Origin: Lepturacanthus savala
Taxonomy: Eukaryota; Chordata; Actinopteri; Scombriformes; Trichiuridae
Assembly (NCBI GenBank): GCA_030544235.1
Contig: CM060466.1
Span: forward strand, 17,231,092-17,295,091
Length of the DNA: 64,000 nt
Reading direction: 5' to 3'
The notes under the pieces are model-generated. The model saw only the letters and a list, made by a program, of their open reading frames with translations. It was not told the origin of the DNA and did no database searches. Position numbers and translations under genes: made by a program. Below, piece after piece: positions 1 through 46,200 of the stretch (the first letter of the stretch is position 1; the number at the start of each line of letters is the position of its first letter).

Positions 1-205
1 GGTCCTAGAGAGCTGCTGTGGGTGCAGGTATTTGTTCCAACCAAGCCTTTACACACCTGATTCTACTAATCAACCACTAGAGTCCTTGATTAGAACCTTC
101 ATTAGTAGAATCAGGTGTGTTAATTCTTGGTTGGAACAAAAACCTGCACCCACTGGCTCTCGAGGACCTGGGTTGCCTACCCCTGGTCTAGAAAAAACAG
201 CCCGT
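1..205. mobile_element. Palindromic (fold-back) MITE, Angel-like
   Basis: The segment is a long imperfect inverted repeat. The left arm (about 1-86) reads through TTGTTCCAACCAAG and ACACCTGATTCTACTAATCAA. The right arm (about 92-174) returns its reverse complement through TTGATTAG, TAGAATCAGGTGTGT, CTTGGTTGGAACAA and CCTGCACCCAC. No protein is encoded. Such fold-back elements are common in fish introns; the Angel-like label comes from memory of the consensus. It may extend left of the window and lies in the TRMT1 intron before the first visible exon. Confidence 0.6.
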
Positions 206-279
206 ATCACGTATTGAGTGTCCACTGGTTTTCTAATATAAACATATATAAGTGATTGATTTCCTAATTGCCACCCCAG

Positions 280-17090
<16,811 letters not shown>

Positions 17091-17303
17091 ATGTACAATC
17101 TTCTAATTTTATTATTATTTTTATTTGAATGTAGGCCCTATGCAGCTTTGACCAAGTGAGAATGACTCACCAAACTCGCTTGGTAATTGGTTGGGGAGGA
17201 ACAACCTGAAAAGTGTTAATACAGAATATATCAACATTATTCAGCTTCACACCAGAGATTTTTTGTTTTTGTTTTTTTTTTTTTTATTTGACTTTTACAG
17301 TCC

Positions 17304-17309
17304 AATAAA
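17304..17309 (+). terminator. Probable TRMT1 polyadenylation signal AATAAA
   Basis: AATAAA lies 214 bp after the TRMT1 stop in a T-rich context. It is the first canonical hexamer downstream of the stop codon. Confidence 0.7.
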
Positions 17310-17449
17310 GTCCTACATCTGACTTTAAATGCTCTCCTTTATCTTTGATGTTTAAGACAGAATCACAATAGGGCTGAACGATAAATTGCATTTGTAGTCA
17401 GGGTCAGTTTGAAAAAAGGTGAACACTTTTTCTTTCTTTCTTTGTCTTT

Positions 17450-18850
17450 TTTCTATTTATATAGCCCAATATTACAACGCAGTTGTCTCAATGGTGCTTC
17501 ATAAAATTCAGTACAAAGTGATTCAGACATCCCCGTTCTTAGACCCTCCTTCTCTGCAAGGAAGAACCCAGTGGGAAAGAAGAAACCTCTGGGAGAACCA
17601 CAGTGACGGAGAGATCCACTCCCATGGACCGACAGGCTATAGATGAACCAGGACTGACAAACATCCATTTTATGATGATGTATTAGTCTGTAAAGATGTT
17701 TCAGAATGTAGAGATGCCGTAGGGTGGGGGCAGAAGGGCGGGTCCAACCAGGCAGGTGAAGGAGTAGTAGTAGGTTCATCAGGGTCCTCGATGAGTCGCA
17801 TCAGGAGTCGTCATCATTGGGTCTCTTGTGATTGAACTGAAACGGTAGCCATTCCCCCGAAGGGGAGTGGGGAGATGGTTTATTGATGACGGACAGTGGT
17901 ACATGGTACCAGAAAGAGATGATAGGGCTCAGTGCACTGTACTTCCCTCAGCATTCTCTCTCCTAGGGAAGCTTAGACTGAACTGTCGGTTTAAGTCTAC
18001 CTTTAGCTACCTTGACCATAGACCTCTTGGAACAGAAATGTTTCCAGTCTCACCTTAAATGCACAGACTGTGTCGGCCTCTTTAATATTAGTTGGGAGTT
18101 GGTTCCATAAGACAGAGGCTTTGTAACTAAAGGCTCTAGCTCCTACTGTACTTTTATGGACCCGTGGAACTACCAGTAGACCTGCATTCTGAGAGCCAAG
18201 TGTTCTGTTTGGATGGTGCGGGACCAGAACATCTTTAAGATAAGAGGGGCCCATATCATTAATGGTTTTATAAGTGAGAAGTAGGATTTTAAATTTAATT
18301 CTGAACTCAACGGGAAGCCAATGAAGGGCTTGGAGTATGGGGCTGATGTGCTCTCTTCTATGAGTTCCTATTAGTAAACGAGTCGCTGCGTTTTGAACCA
18401 GTTGAAAACTTTTTAGGGAACTTGTAGGACACGCTACAATTACAGTGATCTAGTCTAGATATAACAAACGCATGGATTAGTTTTTCAGCGTCATTTTTAG
18501 ATAGAATATTTCTAATTTTGGCTGTGTTACGCAGGTGAAAGAAGGCTGTTCTACAGGCTTGATTATTATGAGCTTTGAAAGTCCGACTCAAATAAAACTC
18601 CTCGGTTTTTAACTGTGGTGCTGGAGGCTATCCTCACATTATCCAGAGTGACTATCTGCTTAGATAGGGACTCTAATAATTTTATGGCCTAATATAATAA
18701 CTTCGGTTTTATCAGAGTTGAGTAACAGATAATTAGCGGACATCCAGATCTTTTGTCTCTAACACAGACGCTTAGCTTAGTTTAGTCCAGCCTGATCTGA
18801 TCGAGTTTAATTGATAAGTATAGCTGTGTGTCTGCGTAGCACTGGAAATT
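17450..18850 (-). mobile_element. Decayed L2-like LINE, 3' half of ORF2 plus 3' tail
   Basis: Minus-strand frames match the end of fish L2 ORF2. About 18591-18440 has AFFHLRNTAKIRNILS and KLIHAFVISRLDHCN (late reverse-transcriptase/thumb region), and about 18170-18010 has ARAFSYKASVLWNQLPT followed by FKVRLETFLF (C-terminus). The 3' region continues to about 17450. Several stops and frameshifts make it a relic. It lies between the convergent TRMT1 and MAN2B1 genes. Confidence 0.75.
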
Positions 18851-18863
18851 AATGCCATGTTTT

Positions 18864-19370
18864 CTAATAATAATAATAATTTTTATTTGAGAGCGACTTT
18901 CTGACACTCAAGGTCATTGTACACATCACATTTAAAAAAAACAGCATAAAACAATTTGAAATACATTTAAAAACTGTCCAAATCAATAAAAACAAGAAAG
19001 GAAAACATAGAGATGATGTCATGGTGGATAGGCAGTTTTGAACAGATGTTTTGAGTCTAGATTTGAAGAGGGTGAAGGAGTCTGTGTTTCTGAGTTGGGG
19101 AGGTAATGATTTCCAGAGTCGGGGAGCAGAGTAGCTGAATGCTCTGCTCCCCATGGTTCTAATAATACCCAAGGGCAGCATATATAGAGTAAACAAAATG
19201 GGCCTAAGGACCGACCCTTGTGGGACACCATAAGTGGCTCTTGAGTATGATGATTGCTGGTTAACGCTAACAAACTGGAACCTATTAGATAAATAGGATT
19301 TAAACCAGGAGAGGCCTATGTCCCATTCCAATCTCTGCAGTAAGATGCTATGGTCGATTGTGTCGGGGGA
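18864..19370 (-). mobile_element. Second L2/CR1-like LINE relic with internal deletion
   Basis: A minus-strand frame (19331-18867) joins the reverse-transcriptase block LSWFKSYLSNRFQFVSVN...GVPQGSVL-x-PILFTLYMLPLG directly to the C-terminal SRAFSYSAPRLWKSLPPQ...FKSRLK block. The catalytic FADD-type region and everything between are missing, although the frame stays open. The 3' end is a TTATTATTATTA microsatellite (about 18868-18882), as in this LINE group. Confidence 0.75.
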
Positions 19371-20685
19371 TTTGAGGTTATGGACAAGTGTCTCGTCTGA
19401 TCAAACAAAAGATATAAACATTTTCAGACATGTGAGAGTTGTACTCACTTTTGTGACATACTGTATGTGTAGACCTAGCCTACCTCTGCACACTATGAAC
19501 TTTGTTGGCATTAAATTACTAAATAAATAGGTAAATAATGGTTAAAAATATATATATATATATATGTTATTCCTAAACATTTTTCAAGTAAATTCTTTAG
19601 GATGCCATCAACCTGTTTCATGGTCCTCTTGTTCATGAAATTCATTCTCCCAGACGACAAGTTTAACCATGAACATTAATTTGGAGCATTGCATCTTCCC
19701 CATGTGTAAAACAACCTATAAAAGCACATTACATTTAGGTTTTTACCTTCTTCAGTCAAGAAGATAAGTGATCAATTTTAACCTGGTGGAAGCGACAATA
19801 ATGAATTTCTCCATTTTGAGGCATTAAGGGGCATTTTTGAGCCTTAATGCCTTAAAAATGTTGTATGCAAAAATAACATGAAATGTCTTCAGGACTTTAA
19901 AAGAAAGCACATTGTCCTAAATCCTGCCTCGTCCATTGCAATAATATCACATAACAATTTTCTAACTGCAACATGGGCAAATCTGTGATCATGTGACATG
20001 AAAGAGTTCATTCTAACAAATTGAAAAACCTCGGGTAAGAACATTTTGGGAAAAAATGTGTCAAATATTGTGTCATATGTATGTGTACTATTTAATTCAG
20101 ATTTGGTTGAGGAAAAATTATAAATTAGGGTAAAATTATTTAAATTATAGGGTAAAATAAAAAAAAATCACATTGAATCACAATTAGATTTCACCAGGTT
20201 GTTCAGCCCTAAGTCACAACTTTGAACATGAAGAAGCTTATGAATTAACCAGTTTTATATAAATAGCTAAATATATAAATAGCTTTTTACCAGTTGCCAA
20301 CAAAAACTGAAACTACTGAAATTGTGCTGGTGAATTTCTTCATCTAATGATCTGAAGGAAAAAGAAACCTGCGTCAGTGTGTCTGATACATGAAGACAAA
20401 CACAAGAAGTAATCATATTTTAATATCAACTGTTTGATCAGTATAAAATTATAACAAGAAGTATGTACACATATTTGCAGAAATCCAAATGTACACATCA
20501 GGCAGTCTGTAGGAGTTGACACAAGTTTGTAGATGTCAAAGATTTCTGTTTAATAGTGCAGGGAAAAAAGATTTTAAGGCTGAAAATGGTCAGTTTCAGA
20601 GGGATGTCGTATGTCTTGATTTGTGAAGGCAGTTTCAGCAAGTACTATACATTCATATAGAATGTTTAAAGGATTCAGTCAGTTC

Positions 20686-20985
20686 ACGGGTCAAAAAATG
20701 TTTGGCAGGATAAGAAAGCCTATTTCTTTTTTTTTTTTTAAATACAGTATTAAGAAGCATTCATCATGTTTCTTAAAATGTACATTTTGTGTTCATGTTG
20801 GTTTCTTGATATTTAAAGTCTTTTAATATTTTGAAGTCCATTTGTATTTTTTTTTTTAACCAAAAAAAATCATGATTTTGTGCAATTTTTGACACAAATG
20901 TCAAATGATGTAACAAAAAGAATGATTAATCCACCGAGGATATACAACTTGTTGACGGTTTTATGGTTACAGCACATAAAGTGTT
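20686..20985. mobile_element. MITE family A copy (diverged)
   Basis: It carries the family markers CGGGTCAAAAAATGTTTGGC, TAAGAAGCATTCATCATG, TTAAAATGTACATTTTGTG, TTCATGTTGGTTTCTTG, AAATCATGATTTTGTG and TGTCAAATGATGTAAC. The right end is weak. Confidence 0.6.
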
Positions 20986-21241
20986 TAACACTGACTTTCA
21001 TGTCTTTGTTCTTCATTCAGTCAAATAAGGTGTTTTACTGTTTGACTTTTTATGGAACCAAGTGAAATGTATAATTGGATCTAAAGTTCAAAGAACTTCA
21101 CATTATTATTTTCGGGAAATTCCAACCCCATTTACCTTTGGTCATAATGTTCTTTTCAATACATTATCCTCAGTGCATTTTTTTTCCTTTTTTAAGGCCT
21201 TATTCATCCTGTCTGCAGCCTGTAGAAACTGTTCTCACCTG

Positions 21242-21247
21242 TTTAAT
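21242..21247 (-). terminator. Possible MAN2B1 polyadenylation signal ATTAAA
   Basis: The minus strand reads ATTAAA about 100 bp after the MAN2B1 stop codon. It is a common variant signal, but no canonical AATAAA was noticed nearer, so this is tentative. Confidence 0.35.
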
Positions 21248-21344
21248 CAAACACAAGTGAGAAGCCACAGGAGCTTAAACCGATTGAAGCTGCATTTGCT
21301 GATTCATTCGCAGGTTTTTGTAGCAATTACAATGTGTGATAATT

Positions 21345-39181
<17,837 letters not shown>

Positions 39182-39201
39182 GTTGGAAAATTAACCTGCC
39201 G

Positions 39202-39241
39202 GTCATATGACATCTGTTTATGTTGCATGTGGTCACGTGAC
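39202..39241. promoter_or_regulatory. CLEAR/TFEB E-box GTCACGTGAC and sister palindrome GTCATATGAC
   Basis: 39232-39241 is exactly GTCACGTGAC, the CLEAR consensus bound by TFEB/TFE3/MITF at lysosomal genes. It lies 51 bp upstream of the MAN2B1 ATG. 39202-39211 is GTCATATGAC, the same decamer with its two central bases changed, exactly 30 bp away and 21 bp upstream of the ATG. Presence is directly seen; function is inferred from the match, the position and the lysosomal product. No TATA box was seen. Confidence 0.75.
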
Positions 39242-39411
39242 AGGACTTCCTACTACATGTAGTGTGTTGTGTTCCCTCAGTTCAGACTCTCAGGCAGCAA
39301 CGACAGCTTCCTGAACCCTAATACAGTGTGTTTGTTTTAATTCTTTATTTTATTTGACAGGGACAATGCAGTCAGACATAGTTACATGAATGTAGCTGAT
39401 GTGACGCATAT

Positions 39412-39625
39412 GGTGACAAATAATGTTTGGCAAGAAGAAAAGACAAACAAATTTTAAAATACAGTTTTAAGAAGCATTTATCAGCTCTCTCAAAATGTGT
39501 TCATATTAGTTTCATGTTGTTCAAAAGTCTATTTGTATTATTTATTTATTTTACAAAAATCACAATTTTGTGTGATTTTCTGACACAAAATGTCAAAAGA
39601 TGTAACCGAAAAAGAATAACTACTC
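39412..39625. mobile_element. MITE family A partial copy
   Basis: It contains GGTGACAAATAATGTTTGGC, TTTAAGAAGCATTTATCAG, AAAATGTGTTCATATTAGTT, TGACACAAAATGTCAAAAG and ATGTAACCGAAAAAGAATAA. The right half is missing. It lies about 230 bp upstream of the MAN2B1 start. Confidence 0.6.
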
Positions 39626-40416
39626 ACTATACGATACTATTCATAATATATTCAATAATCCAATATTATTTTTTCAGGTTTTGTAATTAATTATTCAAAA
39701 TGAATCACAATTAATTACATACCAATATTTGTCCCAAAAGCAACATTAATTTTATGTAAATGAGTTTTAGTCCCCATTTGTAGCACATTTTAAACCTTGT
39801 CTTCCACCACTGATAGTGGTCTACAGTCCTGGGAAATTCATCAGTGTTTCCGGTGTTGACTTACCATAAAACACCAAATAAATGCCAGGTTTTAATTAAC
39901 CTCTGAGCCCCCTTTAAACTCCCATTGCAGGTGTATATTTAGGCAAATAACCGCAGGTTCCAAATAAACGCAGAATCTGATTTGTTAAAAAGAATTTTTA
40001 AAAAATCAAGGAAGAAGACATGGCCGCATTCAGACCAAAACCATGTGTTAAAATTTTAGATTTAGACATCTTGTTGTTTCTTATTTTTTTATTGACAATG
40101 ATCTAAACATCCAAAGTGCTTTTGCAGAGTGCTGTTAGTTAAGGGACATCTTCAACTTGAGTGTTTTATTATTGAACTCTCCAAATACAAAGATTTACAG
40201 TGAAAAATATTACGTTTAAATATATAAGTATAGTAATATTGTGGTTTCTAGCGAATAACTACAGCTTTTACCATCTTTGAGAAGTTTGCTACAGTATAAA
40301 AACATACAAACATTTATGCATGTATTTATAGCAAAGAACAAGAAAAGAGCAAGAAAACATCTTTGGGTAATTTAGTAATGTAATTACACTGAGAGCCACT
40401 AAAGTTGATACAAATT

Positions 40417-40418
<2 letters not shown>

Positions 40419-40462
<44 letters not shown>
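40419..40462. repeat. (TA)n microsatellite
   Basis: About 44 bp of TA repeats in the spacer upstream of MAN2B1. Confidence 0.95.
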
Positions 40463-40467
<5 letters not shown>

Positions 40468-42649
40468 AAATGAATGAATTTAATGAGCCAAGTAAATACA
40501 AGTCTGAACATCTCCTTTACAAGTGAAATTCTTTCTTGTTTTATGGGTGGAAGCTGACAATTGCTTGTTAATAGGATATGAAATGGACTCAGACCATCTA
40601 CCCAGACCCCAGATCAGTTTATTATGAGTCAAACAAGGCACACTGAGCTCATCCTGAAAAAACCAACCCCCAGACACATACAACATAAATTATAGTCACG
40701 TTACAGAACAATAACGAAGGTACAGAGAGAAAAAAGGTGATGAAATGCTACAAGAAACGGCATGGACAGTTCAGTTAATGTTATATAATGCACTTGATGT
40801 AAAAAAGTGTTCTTACTTTGCATTGAACGCCCAGATCAGATCAGATCGGAAAATTCTGAAATATAATTTTCCGGAACTGCATTATAATACACTTAATGTT
40901 CTATTAGTAGTGTGTGTAATACAGTACTCTGTTTTCTGTTGGTATTTTTTATTGAACATGCCTTTGAAAAAAAAACAAAGGTATAAAGTCAATAGTTACT
41001 TTATATTATATATACATATCTATTTAATCATGTTGTTTCTTTGTATTCACATTTGCTGATCCTCAGAAAAGACATTTACATTTTATAAATAATTTGGTTT
41101 AAAGGCGTCACACAGTGCTCTGGTCCCCTGTAACAGTAACAAATAATAGGAAAAGCTGTGGCTACAGTAATGGCATCCATCCAGATAGAAGGCAGGGTCA
41201 CTCTCAGACTCTGAAATCTTGCTATGGATTATTGTATTGATTATTGATTATAGAGGATTATTGCCCTGTATTGCTACAGCCAAACCAGCTACACATGGAA
41301 GGAAAGAGGTTCAGAGGTCACATCAGAAAAATCTGATGCCAGCTATTTAAAAAAAAAAGAAAAAAAAAGTATATATTGTTTGGACTTTTAAAGGAGAGGA
41401 CATCCCGATAGAATAAAAAAATATGTGGCCATAAATAGAATTTTTGGGAGGCTGAAAATTGAAAATTCATTAAATTAGTGTATGTTGCTTCCCTGAACCT
41501 GCATTACCATAAAGGAAACAATAAAGGGAATAATGGTGCTTATATTATATGCCTCAAATGTTCAAATATCACAACATTATATTGCTGCATATGGAGATTT
41601 ATAGTGATTTAGATGTGACCGGTCCGGTGGATAAAGGAGATTGTACATCTGCTGAAAAAGCTTTGGATCAGTCTTCTGCTTTCGATGAAGTGTTCCTCTC
41701 TATTGACATTTTAAAACAAAACGTTAAGATGTACATGTTTTCAGTGACCTATGTGATCATATATTGTTACTGGATGTGGGTTATATACTGATGTAGATAT
41801 CACATAAACAGAAATTTTAAATAGAGAATGACCTGTAATGTGCGGTTCTCAAACTCCCATAGAAATGAAAATGATCTGAAACCACCTCTAAAGAATATGA
41901 CATACATGACCCAAAAGAAATGTTTGCTTCAATATGGCATTTATTTTGTCTAAATCTGAGGCTGAGGTCAGTTTTGCAGGCTACATTATTTTAAAAAATC
42001 CATCACAGCACACCTCAATAAAATAATGGGCATCAAATATTGATTTTTTTATTATAAGTTGTATCCGTTGGCATTGTTATTTGGCGAAAGATCCATTTAG
42101 CTGGTTTATATGATCTTTGGAAATAGTGTTGTTATAAATATTGCAAAAAGTGATTCAGAAATGGGGTTTTTGGTCCAAATACTCTCCAGGTCTTTTCCAG
42201 AAAGTAAGAGGACATCTGGTCCAATTAAATGGTTTTTAACCATTAAAACAACTATTAGTTATAGCTTATGTTATATGTCTCTATAAAGGGTGCTTTATTA
42301 TAAGTGGTTCCAAAATCGGTGTTGAATGTTTGACATGCCACAGTCAGAAAAGCGCAGGTGTAAACAGTAAGAAGGTCATGGTCCTGTGCCAGCCACCTTT
42401 AGTTTTAGCAGGAACACCTGTGCTTTTGCTGCTAAGACAAAATGCCAAATGTCTAAATGTTTGCTGTGAAAAAGGCCTAGTGTGAATACAGCTACAGCAG
42501 GAACTGTATAGAACCCAAAGTGACAGTCATCCAAACCAGTAGTTTACATTCAAAAGGATTTTTTCTCCTCCGTTCTGTCAAGAAAGCCATTTACTATGCA
42601 AAAAGACACGTATGGAAAAAAAAGGTGTTTGGTGTTTCATTCCTGTCTG

Positions 42650-42975
42650 TGATGCCTTTTCCTTCCATGATGTTTTCCCAATGAACAGCATGGATGTATT
42701 ATAGACCTGGATAGGGTACCGCCTCTCAGCAGCACAATGATTTTTCCCAGTGGCCACTCGTGGTACTGCAACAAAAAAATCCCATGTGACCCAAAAAGCA
42801 TTTTACCCATTGACTGCAATAGTAAAAGAGAAGCTGATAAAACTGTTGACAGGACACTCCCAGCTATAACCCTGTTATTTACTAATCTTTGTATTCTAGA
42901 TTTTAAAGTCATGGACTTTTTATCCGTCAAAAGCCAGAAAGGCTGGAAAAGTCTATTCCCAGTGTGACGTCACAG
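42650..42975 (+). repeat. Dispersed repeat, arm 1 of an inverted pair with 49720-49960
   Basis: It shares TGGTACTGCAAC, GACCCAAAAAGCATTTT, CAATAGTAAAAGAGAAGC, AAAACTGTTGACAGG, CCAGCTATAACCCTG and CTATTCCCAG-GTGACGTCA with the reverse complement of 49720-49960. The element type is unknown and no coding potential is seen. Confidence 0.6.
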
Positions 42976-43252
42976 CTTATTTTTTTTTTCAAACATTTTT
43001 AGCATGAATTAAACGACTCAAATTTGAGTTTTTTTTTCACAATTTACACTTCTCATCACCCTGGGGACTCTACTGATCAATCTCTGTGGGTCACATAAGC
43101 AGAAAGTCAGGAACTTTTTCAGCGTATGCACCAGGCGAGCAACTTCCGCTGAAATGAATTGCAGCCATTTTTCATTCCGTTATCCGCTACAATACATCCA
43201 TGGTGAACAGCCCTTCCCTTGCACATGACACCCAGGGTTTAGATGATCAGGG

Positions 43253-46200
43253 TTAAGTGGAGTTTCCATTGCCTCCTTCATGGGGGCAGATGAGCAAAGT
43301 GGAGTCCAGGTCCAGGCGGAAGGCCGGGTACAGCGGCTGGGAGAAGGGGCAGCGGAACGTGTGCAGCAGCACCACTGTGTCCGACACGCTGTAGAAGGAC
43401 AGCGCTCCTTTCTGCCGCTCCAGGAACACGCCGATCCTGGGGCAGGGCGGCGCCGCCACCGTGGTCTTGCGGTTGTCGTGCCAGGCGGCGTAGCCGGCGT
43501 GCGTGCACCTCAGCCGCCACGAGTTCTCGTTGCGGCCGAGCAGGCAGGGTTTCCCGCCGCCCTTGCGTCCGATTCCGCGGTACGTGACGCCGATGTCCAC
43601 CCAGCCGCCGCCGCTCCACTCCACCTCCCAGTAGCTGGCGCCGCCAAACTGGCCCTCCCTGCACAGGACCTGGGCCACTGAGTCGAAGCGCTGCGGGTGA
43701 GGAGGGTAGGACTGGGGCTCCTCGCCACAGTGGGCACCCTGGGGTCCCTCTAGAAGAACCAGGGTGGGGTGGGCTGTGTCAGGGTCCAAGGACAGGTGAC
43801 ACGAACCTGGAAGACGAGAGACGAGTTAAAACAAGGAAAGTTCTGAGTGGAATGAACAGATCAGAAAAATGCTGAGTAGGACTTTTTTGTGATGATGTGG
43901 TATAGTGGAAAGAACATAGTAAAGGGGTTAATATAGTACATACAGTTGTGTTCAAAATAATAGCCTTTCTAGTCTTTCTAAAAATGTGAGTAAAGCCTAA
44001 ATCCTGATGATAATTTTTATTTTGATTCCTTGGGCACACTGCGAAGAAAAATGTGTACATTTTTTAATTACTTTATAGAAAATTTGAAAAATTAATATTA
44101 GGCTGTCGATCAACTTCTGGCACCTTTAAACAGGTAGTGTAGCCTCACAATTTCTCTAAATTTCTTGGTTTTGCCAATGAAATTCAGCATTAGCATGTTT
44201 GATGTCAGCCCACAAGTTTTCAATGGGATCAAGGTTCAGATTGGGTTGGCCACTCCACAACTTTCATTTTGTTGGTCTGGAACCAAGATGCTGCTGCGTC
44301 TTGTTAAAATACACATTTGAAGGGTATTTCCTCTTCGCATAAGGCAACATGACCTTTCAGGTATTTTGATATAGGCAAACTGAGCACTTTGAATTGCCTT
44401 GTTGTTGAAATGTGCTATACAAATAAACTTGCCTCACCTAAAGCTCTCATATTATAGAAAGTAAGATTTGAATTGCTTTTTGATATAAGATGGTTTCGGT
44501 GTTATACAAATACTGTTCATGATTCAAAATGTCCAATCCACAGAGAAATGCAACACAGGCTGAATTCAGAAACTGATCCTTAACCCTCCATTTCATGAAA
44601 TATTGCTTAGACATGGTAAAATGTTTTGAAAGGTTTTATTATTTAAAATGGCCTTTTAGGGAAAAAAATATAAATTAAATGCAAAAAAAGTTTACCTATC
44701 CCAGATAGTGAGCTCATTTTTTTATTTTGTGAAATTCTTTCCAAAATTCTGAATTTCAACTTTTGGTTATGAGACAATGATGCTCACATGTCAAATGTCA
44801 ATGAGCAGACAGGATATCCTGGTCATGTGACCTCCTAAATTGTGTGTCCTTCAAAATAAAAAAAAACAACTTTTCACATCTAGCTGTAAAAACCATAGAT
44901 TTTATAATGCAACCTTTTAGAAAAATGAAGATGGATCTGTTGTCATATAGCAACACAATGCAATGGAGGGTTAAAACAAGCTGTCAGGACTTCTATGAAG
45001 TTATGATGTCACAACTATACAGTCACTCCCCCACCCCTTGTTCTCAGCCAGAAGCTTTTAAAAATAAACCCAAGGGTAGTGAACTCGTACGTTTCTGAAA
45101 TTAATAATGTTAACAAAAATACAATAAAGGCAACTCAATATTAAGTATTTCATATGGCGCAGTGAGCACCACTATACATGTCAGTGACAAAACTATGATG
45201 TGGTGTAACCCTAAAAACTTAATACCAGATAGTTTAACCCTCTTAAAAAGGTTTTAAAAATAAAAAAAACACAAGCTAGTTTTATATTCTATGTGGATTA
45301 TACATTTAAAATTGATCAATCTTTCTCAGTTAAACCATTTGACACTTCGTGTCCAAAAAAGAAAATGATACGAATGGACTTATAAATAACAAAAACCAAC
45401 ATGAACACAAAATGTACATTTTAAGAGACTTGATGAATACTTCTTAAAACTATATTTTAAAAAGTTTTTGACTTTCTCATCTTGTCAAACATATTTCTCA
45501 CCGACCCACACATCACGTCTTTCAGGAGCAAGGCAAAGTCATCCCTCTTCGTTCTTTTAAAGATAAAGGATTGGCTGGAATCATTTTAAATTCCCAGGGA
45601 TGACGGGTAACCTCTGACCCCAAATACGGCCCATCTATAAATATATTCATATATATCTTCCCCGTTCTTCCACTCTGCTGATCTCTACTTTCTGAATTTG
45701 CCCTGAGTTCAGGAGTTGGCTCAGAGAAATAGACTGATCAGCAGATATCCATCCAGCGTTACCGCTGACATTTTGGCACGGAGGGGATAAATGACACATG
45801 CAGTCTTAATCCTCTGACAATGAATTATTGATGCCTAACAAGGTGCTGATATGCTGTCAGCCAGCTTGTCTCTGTCCGGTCAAAGCCGTGGTTTAAGTGA
45901 CGGACTTGGGTGTCATAAATACAGTATGATTGCCATCCATCATTGATGAGGACCCAGACTCGGCTCTCACATTTCCCAGTGAGACTCTCATTATGCAGTG
46001 AGTTGAAAGCATGAAGAGAATAAAGGAGAAGGATGAAAAAAAGGAGGCTGAAAGAGGGTCAAAGAAAGGGAGGAGATGGAGAAGGACATGCAGGATGGTC
46101 AAACTGAATGGGTGCACCAGAGGCAGAGACTGAAATGAGGGAGGAAAAAAAGTAGCAGAAGAAGAGGGGATGGCGGATAAACCACAATAGGATACACAAA

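Larger units (their letters stand above)
39630..43252. other. MAN2B1-TRIM spacer; no gene supported
   Basis: AT-rich spacer between the MAN2B1 start and the TRIM stop. It holds a (TA)n run (about 40419-40462) and a repeat at 42650-42975. Short ORFs (for example 40745-41059 and 41549-41791) have no recognisable domain, and their codon composition looks like random AT-rich sequence. The TRIM 3' UTR must occupy part of the right end, but no clear poly(A) signal was assigned. Confidence 0.5.

Noticed and set aside
43278..43737. Alternative frames (plus and minus) over the PRY-SPRY exon
   Set aside because: Arg/Ala/Gly-rich shadows of the GC-rich coding exon. Only one frame gives the B30.2 motifs and joins in phase.
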